Assembly: GCA_963920635.1 (NCBI GenBank)
Contig: OY987298.1
Location: 118,906,035-118,970,034 of the forward strand
Length of the DNA: 64,000 bases
Reading direction: 5' to 3'
Origin: Pseudeuparius sepicola
Lineage: Eukaryota > Arthropoda > Insecta > Coleoptera > Anthribidae
Shown here: piece by piece, positions 36,095 to 47,250 of the stretch
Position numbering within the stretch: position 1 is the first letter of the stretch
Layout: each line of letters opens with the position of its first letter
Program-made: the position numbers and the translations under genes
The notes under the pieces: generated by a model
What the model was told of the DNA's origin: nothing
Database searches by the model: none
What the model saw: only the letters and a program-made list of their open reading frames with translations

Positions 36095-36856
36095 TTATTC
36101 AAAGAAAATAGAGAAAGTTGGTGAAGATTCAAAATTTATTTGGGAGTTTAACGATTTTTCATTATTCAATTTTACTTGTCTAAGAATCTCAAAAGACTCT
36201 AAGTTATTAAGAAAACAACCTCTATGGGCTATGTGTAAAATTTTAAAATCACGTTTCGGGTCAAAATCATGCTGATTATCATATAAATGTTTAGAAAAAT
36301 GTGAGAAGCAACTTGAAAGTGGGTTTAAAGCCCTTTGATGTTCCTTTAATCTGGTTCTGAAATTACGAAAGGTTCTACCAATATAAGAACAATTACATGT
36401 CGAACAAATCAGTTTATAAACACCTTTAAGATCCATTCGATCAGTTTTATCTTTATTGTTTAACAGTAATCTACCCAATGAGTTTGAACTTTTAAACGAG
36501 ACTTTAACGTATCTTTTGAAAATATTAGAAATTTTATAGCTTACTGGGCCACAGTAAGTTAATGAAATATATTTATTGGTTATATTCGAGTCGACTGTAG
36601 GTTGAGGTAAATGTTGATCGCTTTGATAACGATGTATATAAACAGAATTTTGCATTATTTTATTTTGTTTCTTAGATAATAATTTACTAACTAATTTATC
36701 ATCGTAGTTGTGTTGTAAAGCAATTTGAGATACAATATGTAACTCTTTATTAAAAGAATCCTCTGAGAGGGGGACTTTAATTAATCTATCCAGATAAGAA
36801 TTAAATGCAGCCAATTTATGAGATATAGGGTGTTTGGAAAAATTATCGATCAACAT
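36095..36856 (-). pseudogene. PLE C-terminal fragment: RT linker plus GIY-YIG endonuclease (left copy)
   Basis: The open frame covers 253 residues of a Penelope-like polyprotein and lacks the reverse-transcriptase palm. Residues 1-80 (ISHKLAAFNSYLDRL, IALQHNYDDKLV) are the thumb/linker region. Residues 81-140 carry YCGPVSYKISNIFKRY. The GIY-YIG endonuclease follows: GVY at 145-147, YIG at 158-160, with RTRLKEH at 167-173. Cys151 and Cys154 with His186 and His190 form the CCHH-type zinc pattern known in PLE endonucleases. The domain is intact, but the gene is 5'-truncated and the initiating Met is accidental. The family nicks target DNA to prime reverse transcription. Confidence 0.9.
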
Positions 36857-37372
36857 TTACCTCAACCTACAGTCGACTCGAATATAACCAATAAATATAT
36901 TTCATTAACTTACTGTGGCCCAGTAAGCTATAAAATTTCTAATATTTTCAAAAGATACGTTAAAGTCTCGTTTAAAAGTTCAAACTCATTGGGTAGATTA
37001 CTGTTAAACAATAAAGATAAAACTGATCGAATGGATCTTAAAGGTGTTTATAAACTGATTTGTTCGACATGTAATTGTTCTTATATTGGTAGAACCTTTC
37101 GTAATTTCAGAACCAGATTAAAGGAACATCAAAGGGCTTTAAACCCACTTTCAAGTTGCTTCTCACATTTTTCTAAACATTTATATGATAATCAGCATGA
37201 TTTTGACCCGAAACGTGATTTTAAAATTTTACACATAGCCCATAGAGGTTGTTTTCTTAATAACTTAGAGTCTTTTGAGATTCTTAGACAAGTAAAATTG
37301 AATAATGAAAAATCGTTAAACTCCCAAATAAATTTTGAATCTTCACCAACTTTCTCTATTTTCTTTGAATAA
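36847..37372 (+). pseudogene. PLE GIY-YIG endonuclease fragment (right copy)
   Basis: From HLPQPTVDSNITNK onward this is residue-for-residue the same as the left copy (its residues 82-253): GVYKLICSTC, CSYIGRT, RTRLKEH, then the C-terminus ending PTFSIFFE. The upstream linker is missing because the palindrome joint lies just before it. The frame opens about 30 bases earlier in spacer sequence with an unrelated leader. It is non-functional on its own as a retroelement. Confidence 0.9.
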
Positions 37373-37863
37373 TTATAATAGCTACCTATACCTAACTCTT
37401 CTGTTGGGTTTTCTGCACTGTCGGTTTCTTCTTTTAGTTTTTCGGAAATATTGAGGTTACCTGTAAATGCTAATTCTCTCCTAAGACTTAGCTCCCACCT
37501 TTGCCAATGGGGGGCGCCGCCAACATCAAAATACGTAGCCATTAAAAAATTTTGTATAAAAAATGTTCTAGAACCAATTCGAAACACCTACAGCTATTAC
37601 GCCGCCGTAGATAGACCTAACAAGAATTTTTAATCTGTATGTCCCTTGTCTTAGTTTGTCTTACCTTTTAAATTTAGTTATATAAATGCTAGTAGTTAGT
37701 GCAATGACTATAATAGACTCCATTCTTAAAACGGTACAGCTCTTGATGATATTTGTAAGTAAATGAACGAATTTTTTACTCATTAATTGTTAAATTAATA
37801 TCAGTCATTGATTAGCATTGCTGCTGACCTTTTTTAGCTTTATTCTCCTTTTATTATAGCTTT

Positions 37864-37904
37864 AGCCTGATGATGTAACTTTGGGAGTTACGAAACCGGT
37901 AGCT
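37864..37904 (+). ncRNA. Hammerhead ribozyme motif, family A, right copy
   Basis: Core CUGAUGA at 37867-37873, one extra U, perfect 6 bp stem II GUAACU/AGUUAC with loop UUGGG, core GAAA at 37892-37895, palindromic stem III A-CCGG-U, triplet GUA and 3 bp stem I. It lies about 490 bp downstream of the GIY-YIG stop in sense orientation, the expected place in a PLE terminal repeat. Confidence 0.88.
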
Positions 37905-37959
37905 TTTTGAATTAAAAAGAAATTGTGGGACTGAGGTCTGTTTCCTTTATTTCCTTTCT

Positions 37960-37962
<3 letters not shown>

Positions 37963-37997
<35 letters not shown>
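37963..37997. repeat. (TA)n tract between the PLE and a transposase fragment
   Basis: An uninterrupted AT dinucleotide run. The PLE right arm ends in it and the transposase relic starts directly after it. Confidence 0.9.
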
Positions 37998-37999
<2 letters not shown>

Positions 38000-38306
38000 C
38001 ATGTTCCAAAAAATGTAGGTATCAGCATTGAGCCTCTGTGGAAGTTCATAGAGACCCAAAATTCCACACCAAATATTTATTGAAAATTCGTGTTGAAAAT
38101 GGTGTTGTCTTGGCAAATGGGGATTTTCTAATTCCCAAGAATGGTTAAAAACCCCTCGACGTGTGAATGTCTCTTCGTCAGTAAATATTATTTTGTTGTA
38201 AAACATCGGATGTCTATTTTGTTGGCGTCGAAAATAGCGTGAAAATTGAAGCCGACGTAAGAATTCTTGTGGCAAGAAGCACTGGACAAAAATGATATGG
38301 ATACAA
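37998..38306 (-). pseudogene. Fragment of a Tc1/IS630-type DDE transposase
   Basis: The minus-strand translation runs HIIFVQCFLPQEFLRRLQF, then NKIIFTDEETFTRRGVFN, ENPHLPRQHHFQHEFSIN and WCGILG. This is the region around the first catalytic Asp (FTDEETF) of DDE_3-type transposases common in insects. It ends at the (TA)n tract before the second Asp and the Glu, so only about a third of the protein is left. The upstream limit is where the next foldback begins. Confidence 0.75.
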
Positions 38307-38315
38307 TTTTTCTCC

Positions 38316-39330
38316 GGTTAGCGGCCTTATGCGACTATAAATTTTGGCAACTGGTAATATCATACCAACATCCCATTTCTAATGGATGTGCCGGTGCTTT
38401 CATATTTGAATCGTTCGGGAAGGTAGACTATGACAGCTGTTTCCCCTTATTAGGTTCATCAAGACAGCCATAACCCTCTCGAACGACTCAAACCGAAACA
38501 GTAGCACTTATAACAGTGTAGCTTACACTTGGAGGTGAGAACCAACCAGTGGCGCCATCTAGTATCAGGCTGATAGCACCAGAGCCGAAATTTCACAAAA
38601 CATAATAAACACCAACAAGAAAGTTAGTTGGTGTTGAATCCAGAAAACTACAAAATAATGTGAAGAAGAAGCGACGGCTATGGCTGTCTTGATGAACCTA
38701 ATAAGGGGAAACAGCTATCATAGTCTACCTTCCCGAACGATTCAAATATGATATTACCAGTTGCCAAAATTTATAGTCCCATAAAGCCGCTAACCTTCTT
38801 TTTGTAAAAATCTATTGGGGACGTGAAATTTTTATCATTTTTAATATTTCTACGGCTATAAGATGCAAGTTTCACAAGGATAGGGCTCCCGGCCAGATCC
38901 TTGTTGATTTCCACAAATTTGGAAGATACAGTGGTGAATGGCCAATGAGCCTGTTTTCTGTGTCGCTTCTTCTTCACATTATTTTGTAGTTTTCTGGATT
39001 CAACACCAACCTAACTTTTTCTTGTTGGTGTTTACTATATTTTGTGAAATTTCGGCTCTGGTACTATCAGCCTGATACTAGATGGCGCCACTGGTTGGTT
39101 CTCACCTCCAAGTGCAAGCTACACTGTTATAAGTGCTATTGTTTCGGTTTGAGTCGTTCGGGAGGGTTATGGCTGTCTTGATGAACCTAATAAGGGGAAA
39201 CAGCTGTCGTAATCTACCTTCCCGAACGATTCAAATATGAAAGCACCGGCACATCCATTAGAAATTGGATGTTGGTATGATATTACCAGTTGCCAAAATT
39301 TATAGTCCCATAAAGCCGCTAACCTTCTTT
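38316..39330. mobile_element. Foldback FB-4 with an internal partial third copy
   Basis: The left arm (about 38316-38660) and right arm (about 38962-39313) are inverted copies: GGATGTGCCGGTGCTTTCAT, GATCGTTCGGGAAGGTAGA-like text, AACCAACCAGTGGCGCCA and GTGAAGAAGAAGCGAC. A partial third copy (38660-38830, from GGCTATGGCTGTCTTGATGA) repeats the outer part in the right-arm orientation and matches 39166-39370. No transposase is seen inside, but a DDE fragment abuts the left edge. Confidence 0.75.
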
Positions 39331-40509
39331 TTGTAAAAATCTATTGGGGACGTGAAATTTTTATCATCTTTATAATATCTTTAATTCACTAGGTTTTTAA
39401 AAATACAAGTATGGCTAAATAACCGCATTAATGCCATGACCGCAGTCTACCTTGATTTTTCTTGTTCATATTTCAAAGCCAACTTGCGAATTGTTTTTTA
39501 AATGCCGTCCTCGGGGGTTGTACACCGATCCATAAACTTGCTTTTATTTCGAAAACGGTTAGGATTTTCGAGTTTTAACAGGTTTTTTGTCTAAAATTAA
39601 AGGTACTTTCATAAAAACGAGTGTAAATTGCCCTAACTGATCGAACAAAAAATTTTATACTTAGTGAATTTATAAGACGAGAATGGAATATATCGCGCCC
39701 TCTAGCGGCAAACAGTAAACCGATAAACTATTTGGATTTCTCGACCAAAAACATATGCATGTCTATTTTCCGAAATTGATTTTTCGACTTTAACGCCCTG
39801 TAGAACGGAAACGAGCAACATTTGTATAAGGCATATTTGGCTAAATCGTCATATTTTGACGTCAAGAATGTCCCCTTTAGAAATGTCCCACACATTTTGG
39901 GACACCCTGTATAGTCAGTTGGAACAAATACCACCTACCCGATGGAAACCGTATGTGCTTCGTTAGTTTAGTACCTATATACGGAGTCCCGGGGTCGAAG
40001 CCCCGTCATTTTTTTCAACTGATTATCCTTTACTTGATATGTCACAAAAACATCCCTCTTTATTTATGCAGGTGCCTAGTAATATAGAACATTAAATTTC
40101 TTCCTTAATAAAATGAGAATTACAGCCGAAATACGCCAGTGCCGTTTTTTCATTTCTTGGGCAATTCCCAAGGGATCATTTGTCACGGCTTTTAGTGCTT
40201 CATAAAGTAGCATGAAATTAAAAATAATTTACGTCTGGATGACAAATTGCTTCTGTAATCAGATCAAAAACGCGCCAACGGAATACTGTAAATTGCCCTT
40301 AACGATATTGTGGATTTGAAATTAGATATGCATCGTCGTCTCCGGAATAAAGTAGTGCAGAGAATATTACCCACGATAAGAAAAGAACTTTTATTTCCAG
40401 AGTGGAGCTTGATGAAAAGGCATCGTTGACACTTAAATCTTTTACTGCCGTGAAAGTGAATAAAAAAGAATGGGAACGGTATACTGAAATATAGCAGTTA
40501 TCTACAACA
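39331..40509. other. No gene recognised
   Basis: AT-rich sequence with a CACCCTGTA end motif at 39903-39911, preceded by CCCACACATTTTGGGA, and a weak tRNA T-arm-like hairpin near 39990-40005. Confidence 0.35.
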
Positions 40510-40920
40510 GGCAAAAAATTATAAGGCACGTTTATGTATTTAAGTTTAGGAATCCATCATAACATAGCAATTCTAATTTTAAGTTTCCAATTATGAAGAA
40601 GTATATGTATACTTACACAAACGTCTATGCCACTTTGGCTAAAGTTAATTTAAATTACAAAATTACTTACTGATGGCTTATAATCCTCAAACATTTAGTT
40701 TTGGCGGCAAGAGAAGAACCACCAGCCCCCAGCTAAGCATAATATCCCGAAAAAGTATCCAAGTACCATATACTGGCACCTATCCCCGTGTCAGATCAAA
40801 ATATCGTGTCAAAACTTGGCTCCCACACAGGGCGATTTCAGTGTCACGTATTTTATAATCCCTATAGAACTTTGACTCTTTCCTGGGATTTTTTATTGAA
40901 AGGCCCCTACTTAACACGGA
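40510..40920 (+). repeat. Dispersed repeat R2, copy 2
   Basis: This is the partner of 2275-2680 in the same orientation, with shared words in the same order (CCAATTATGAAGAAGTA, TTAATTTAAATTA, CAAAATTACTTAC, ACCATATACTG, CGTGTCAGA, CGTATTTTATAAT). It is unrelated to its present neighbours. Confidence 0.65.
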
Positions 40921-41814
40921 ACAGAGGCACAGGGGAACATCGTAAATTTGAAAATGTGAAAGAGCAGTTAGTAGAAAGACTGCCTGCTTTTCGAAATCAA
41001 ATGCAGCTGTACTGGTTCCGATCTATCAATTAATTGCTTTTCTTATCTCCCACCACACATGAGCCTGTTTTAAAGGGCCTCCAAACCCAGTTAAAATTTA
41101 TTACTTATATCGAGTCTTCCTCTCCATTGTTTCCTCGGTCGGTTCCGCCGGGTCCACCATGATACATTAAACACTGCATCACTGGGGAGGCTGAAACCTT
41201 ACGTAATGAGAAAATAGAAATAGATTTAGGAGCGTAACAGTTGTTAATAGATTTGAGCAGAACTAAAGGTAAAATAAATTGTTATTAATGGTGGGCATTT
41301 AAGATTTTGTTTGTATTATTTGGGATTACACGAATTCCGAATTCCTACCTTTGTATTCATTAGTCAATCCAGGGGATTACTTATTCCTCCAAACCAGGAT
41401 TATCCCAAAATTCGGATGCAAAAGCTTCATCTAGATTTGCTTTCCCAAAATCCGAGACGTGTTTTCTAAGTGAAAAAACCAGCTCGTATGAAACTGATGA
41501 GCTTGGAGCAGGTCAAAATCTGACATCTGGGATTAGGCCGGCCACAATTCGACATCTATATTATTATTATTATTGGCCCGGTGAAAAAAAAAACAAGTTT
41601 CCATTCTCTTCTATTCAGCATTATTAATAAGCTAATTGCCTGCAAAATCGTCTTTTAAATACATTATATTTCAAAATTCCCCGTTTCCTTTAAGAAACCC
41701 CTATAGGTACCTATCATTGCCAGTTAGACACTACATAATTTTAGTAGAGCCTCTCGTACACCCTTTGTAATGAAGTAGCTAAATTAAAAGTCTAACAATC
41801 CTTCCATGTAATCA
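40921..41814. other. No gene recognised
   Basis: Unassigned AT-rich sequence with a short ATT run near 41562-41574. No protein or RNA homology is seen. Confidence 0.35.
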
Positions 41815-42100
41815 ACCTAATCCGTTGAGACCTTATTGAACTTGATCTGACACGATGGGGGATGTCGTCATGTAGGCTACCCCCATCAACAGCCTCACAA
41901 CCAAGTGAAATTAAGCTGGCTGGAAGTTTCTTTCTACTGGATCTCTCAGAGAAAGAGGATAATTAAGATCATGTCGGCCCTGGACCTCCCCTATACCCAA
42001 GGCCGGAAGGAATTGTTTGTTTGACGAAAACTCTCGGGGCCTACTGTGGATTCTCCACTTTACTTCAACGCGGTTGCTGCTTGGTTTCGCGGCAGGCTGA
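41815..42100 (+). repeat. Dispersed repeat R3, copy 2
   Basis: This is the partner of 25340-25690 in opposite orientation, sharing TTGAACTTGATCTG/TTGAACTTGATTTG, AATTAAGCTGGCTGGAAG, TCGGCCCTGGACCTCCCC, TGTGGATTCTCCA and CGGTTG. Indels close the frame that is open in the other copy. Confidence 0.65.
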
Positions 42101-45100
42101 TTGAAAATTCAGGCAATTAGGTAACTTGCATAAAAACTTACCTACAAAAGGTTCACCGGCGATTGGTCTTTGTCCTTGCCAACAAAGAAACTATGTAATT
42201 GCACCTAAAAGCCATACTATTTTCGTAACCCCATGCCTAAACCAGGTTGATACCGGATCACTAAGGAACTTTATGTTTTCAACCATTCAATAAAGTGAAA
42301 TAAAGACTTGTCGCCACACACAGAGAATCATCCCAGCACGGTTTTAATTGCGCACGCTAAAAATCAAATCGACGGACTTAAATGCGCATTCCAATGATTT
42401 GGCCATACATGATACATTTTAACTGTACCACGCCATATTTTGACGTGTGGTCAAAAAAATCGTGGAGAACTTTTGCCTTTTAGAAACTGTAGGTAACTAA
42501 CTTTAATACAAATTAATACAAATAACATTAATTTCAATAGGTATACTTAAATACAAAAAAAAATAAACTAAAAATAAAATTGTTGTTTTTCTACATAATA
42601 TACCATTCCAATATTTATTTCTTATTTCTATTTTCATGTAATATTTTCATTCGTTAAAAAGTTCAAAATATATTTCTGTTTACATTTTCCTGATAGAAAC
42701 CTATGACTGATAATGTTGGAGAAGACGAATAAAATTTAAACACGTATATTTTTGAACTTGTATGAAAATATGAAAAATATATTAGAATAAATCGTAGATT
42801 GATAGAAGAAGCAAAATTTTAATTTTTAATTAGGTTTGTTGTATTCAGGTCCACTGACATTAGATATCATTATTTGTAATAAAGCTAATAAAGTTTCTAT
42901 ATTTTTTTAATCCACATGACATGTAACTTGATTTAAGAGAGTAGGCACATAAAGTAGGTAATTTAATCGAGATTTTCGATGTTCTCTAGAATTGTTTCGT
43001 TCAAATTTCAACAAAATTTGATACAAACACGTTTTAAGGAATGCCCAATCAGATTTTTTTAAAAAAGTAGGTATTCCTAATATAATTTCTCCAATTTTGG
43101 CATTAAAGAGTAGATCTTGGTTTTCAAAATTAAAATGTGAAATTTTGCCTTATTGTTAAAAAAGATCAAAATCCGGCAATAAATAATGCAAATTTTATGG
43201 GAGTGATTCAGTGATGATGTGAAAAATTTTAACAGTGGGGGAGGTTTAGATGCTAAAAAGGGAAATGCGAAAGAAAATTTGTTTCTCGATGTTAAAAACG
43301 TGGGTCAAATAAACCTTAATATTCGAGTAAATCGACGTTTCTGCTTCAATGTCAACCGTCGAGGTTGGCAGCGGAGAGTGTTGCCACATTTCTATCATTT
43401 TTTTTGTGGAAGGTGAAACTGGAGAAAAAATAAATACCCACCTTTCATTTGCATTTTTGGTGCACTCAGTCTTGATTCTACAAAGGGCAAGCGTTATAAC
43501 ATTTCAAACATCTCATGAAAATGTTATATTTACATCATAAGCAGCAGTATCTATTTGCTTAATTTTAAGAATTTTTCGCACACACACATTATTTGTATCA
43601 CAAGTTTTAAATTACACTAGAATATTGCTACCGGCAACGCGTAACGACGCCTACCGCGATCCATATTTTGCACGTTTTAATTTTTTTATTGGTTTTTCTA
43701 CGCAACAAAACAGCCAGACAGTGGTTATTCTAACACGATTGTTTAGTTTACTGACTTGACTGGCCAGTGGCCGGCCACTAGACGCTGGCGGCGTTGGCTG
43801 TCACCAGGATGCGCCAGTAATTAAATTATTACAGATTACTTATACAGGACGGCAAGTTCAGGCAGCACCGGATAGATGGCGATGGCTGCACTGATCTCGA
43901 AAAGTACGAGGCTTGCTTTTGTAGATAATTCATATCAGTAAAATTATTTTAAGGTATTCTTAAAAAACTAGTCGCACAGTTAGTTTTAGTCCTTCGTTAA
44001 TGTTTCGTTGATGTGAACTCACTGCGCTTGAATAAGTATTCCCAGAACAAAAGCAATGGTCGGGTGGTAGCGGTAGCATACGGTAGGAAGGATTGGAAGG
44101 AACAGGAATAGTACTGACTGCAGCGCTCTGTAGCGACTAGGTGACTCAGTCTTGTATATATCTTGAGAAATATTATTTTAATTTTGATGCATATTTCCAC
44201 GTTTTGTACTTAGTTTTAGTCTGCTACTGCAGTCTTTGCATCCGTTGTGGGAAACTAAAAGCTCCCTATTATACTCCTACGTACCCACTAATTACAGTTG
44301 AAAAATCAAAAAGTTCATAAAAAAAACAATAAACAATCTTGCATGACTCATAGATATCAACCTGAATTTCACCTCGAGACCATAGTCGCCTACAAGCAAA
44401 ATACTTTCTCTCCCGCATAGGTATATATCTACCCGCAGGAGGGCGCAATATAAATACGGGGCATTGTTGACCAATACAAAGTGAGGCGATGAAAGCGCGT
44501 TTATTTCTAATAAAGTCTGGAATACGGCGATCCAGGGTCATAAATTTCCGGGGTCCGGCGTGGAAATTCTCCTACACAAATTCTCGGTCGCTGTTTCAGA
44601 GGCACTAGATGAATTTATTGGCACCAGGGGCCTGGAGTGTACGGACAAAGGATGCAAATGACAACCGAAGGATTAGAAGATGCTTTAGACAGTACCCTCA
44701 AGGGCTGAATTGCACAATTACTACAATATTCTCTACATATACCTAAACCTTTGAATAATAATTTATTCCTCTAAACATATTTCCTGAGATCACATCAAGG
44801 GTACTTTTCAGGCGCTGCGTTACAGAAGATTCAAATTAGTCTGTCACCAAAATATTATTCGGATAGCGCTTATCTAAAGGCGTCCAAGCACCATTTTACA
44901 GCTTTGAGAAAATTAAGGTTAAACATTTCACAATTTCAAAAATCGGTATTTCAATATTTTTGACTTCTGGTATATTGTTTCTGGAGAAGGGTGATTAAAC
45001 TAAATATGGTATGTGGAAAATCTTAGGTTAATTGGCTTATCTTGTTTCTGTAGTGAAAAATGGGGTTTGGTTCTTTTTGGATAAAATTATAAAAATGTAT

Positions 45101-47250
45101 GTGGATCTGTTTAAGCATAATCATTATTTTGCATTAAATGTTTGACAATAAACATAGCTTATGAAGTATTTGACTCAACGACTCTTAAAAACCAGCATCG
45201 AAAACAATATTATTCTCGGCACCATTTTCTGCAGTATCGTTCTTTACCAAAAAAAAAAAATAAAAAATCCATTTTTCAAAAAGATCCAAGCAACGTAACA
45301 AAATATAATAGAGATCCATGGGCCATTTTATTTATTACATTTTTCTGAATAAAAAAGTTATCTAGTTAGAATAATTATTGAAACAATTAATAATCGTACC
45401 TATCTATATGCCAAAAATCATTGCTATATTCTACATAATGATAGATTATTAAATTCAGCAAAATATTAGTTTTATAGCCTTAAAAAACGTTTAATACTTA
45501 CTTCTTGGCATAAGTTTCTGTTTGATAAAATATTATTTTTATTATTACACATCCAACATCTAACATTAAAGTCTAAAAAATGACAAGCAGCCACATAACA
45601 CACACAAGTGACTATGTCAAAAGAAATCCAAGCGACACTCAGAAACAAGTTTTTGGTTTTCAATACAAATCCAAGCGTCATTCCACAGATCTTCCAGTAC
45701 TTGGATCCTTTTAAAGACAAGCAGAATTCTGTAATTCGTGACATGCAACTTGGTAACTTGATCAAAAGAGGTCACTATACGGTCTAGTCAGGGACGTAAC
45801 TACCGCTGTATCAGCTGTATCAATGATTCAGGGCCCACTGGCCTGGGGGGCCCACCGCACCGACCAGTAAAAAAAAGAAATCAAAATATTTCTGCTTTCA
45901 TTTGGTTACTACTTCAAACTTAAAATTAAATTATTTTCTTTTAACATTTGTATGCATCTATGTATCACATAGACATAATAAAATGAAATTTATGAGTTTT
46001 TGTTTCCAGTATAAGTATATAATTACAGTCTTAAGAAACGGTGTAAGCTGGTCCAATAACTAAAAATAAATCACACTTTGTTGCTATATCACTCACGAAG
46101 CGACACCTTCATTTTGATGGTCGTCTGAAAACATAACATCTGAAACATTCCCCTATTCATCATCTTATTCATCTGTACGTTAAAGATTTTACTCCCCCCC
46201 CTGGATTTTTGGACGAAAATACAAATTTCTAAGTGAAAATATCCTAAACGCAGAATATACAACATTGATTCATTGATTGAATAAAAATTGGAAAATTGTC
46301 AGGTAATAATGTGTAACATATAGATACATTTATTGGAAAATATACTTATTATGTCAAGTAGCTAACTACCGATTCCACGAGACCTGGGCTTTTCCCATAC
46401 CTACATAAGCCCAGGGCTGTATATGGTTTGAAGGTTCAAGAGTTCAAGTCCCCTACATTGAGAAAAGACGAAAAATACATAATACTGCTATGATTTTGTA
46501 ATTTCCTATACCTCTTTTAAACTATCTGTGCTTTATATTTCTAAAAATTTTCGCCTACGGCGCATTTCAGTAACCAAACACCTCTGCTTTCTTTTGTATA
46601 GCCGGTTTAAAAAGCAATGATTTTTATGGGCTCTGACTAAAACAAATTTCGAAATTTATATTGGTCACAGTTAGTTGTTCTATAAAAGAAGACTGAGTAG
46701 GACTTCTTGGCTACAAATGTTATGAATCATAGTGACCAAAAAAAATACCACCAGTTAACAAGAATATGTTTTGCTTCGAATTTCTTTTCGTTAATTTAAA
46801 CTGTTTGACCTTGAATATTTGAAAAATTTTCGCCCGCGGCGCCCCTTTAGATAAGCGCTATGCATTTACATATTGGCATGTAAACAATTTTTAAGTATTT
46901 GAGACCAAGGTTCGGAAGTATATTTTTATTATTATTGCAAAATAATCATTCTTTTGTAATATTCAGGTTCATCAGTTGGGTTAGATTATTTGCTGAAGTT
47001 TTTGCCCCTCCGTGCCCATTTGTGAAAATATCGTTCGTGGATGACCATCAGTAGGTTCTGCACAGGGTTTTATTTTGTTTTGTTTCTTGTCTCAAATTAA
47101 TTGTCATAAAAACTTAACAAAGTGATAAAGTGTCCACCTTCAAGCATGGCAGTATCCAATATAAACATCTTGCTAAAAGTATATAGTACAATTTAAAATA
47201 TTATAAGATGAGCTCAATACAGATCGATGAACAGTGATGAGGTTGTACTA
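42101..47250. other. No gene recognised; possible weak element ends at 44.86 and 46.86 kb
   Basis: Long AT-rich stretch without coding homology. A GC-richer part is at about 43630-43880. TAGCGCTTATCTAAAGG at about 44861-44877 recurs inverted at about 46846-46862, hinting at a 2.0 kb element. A composite word GGGCCCACTGGCCTGGGGGG near 45830 looks repeat-derived. Confidence 0.35.

Larger units (their letters stand above)
35501..37966. mobile_element. PLE palindrome: two head-to-head PLE 3' ends, 1,120 bp arms
   Basis: The left arm is 35501-36620 and the right arm 36847-37966, each 1,120 bases. Spot comparison along them shows no indel and, in the translated parts, identical peptides. The 226-base spacer (36621-36846) belongs to the left copy only. 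Each copy runs from the RT-to-GIY-YIG linker through the endonuclease to the 3' terminus, so both are 5'-truncated. Coding directions diverge: left copy on minus, right copy on plus. Such inverted partial copies are a known PLE insertion habit. An assembly hairpin artefact is the main alternative. Confidence 0.9.

Noticed and set aside
35880..36275. 131-residue open frame, and its identical twin at 37192-37587
   Set aside because: Both are antisense shadows of the PLE GIY-YIG genes; the repetition is due to the palindrome.
39950..40012. tRNA-like T-arm (GGGGTCGAAGCCCCG followed by T run)
   Set aside because: The T-stem is good, but no D-arm, anticodon arm or acceptor stem could be paired. 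It is likely a chance hairpin or very decayed copy.
41490..41520. CTGATGAGC as a hammerhead core
   Set aside because: No GAAA after a pairable stem II. Similar CTGATGA words at 19486, 54567 and, inverted, at 24412, 46968 and 56818 were rejected for the same reason.
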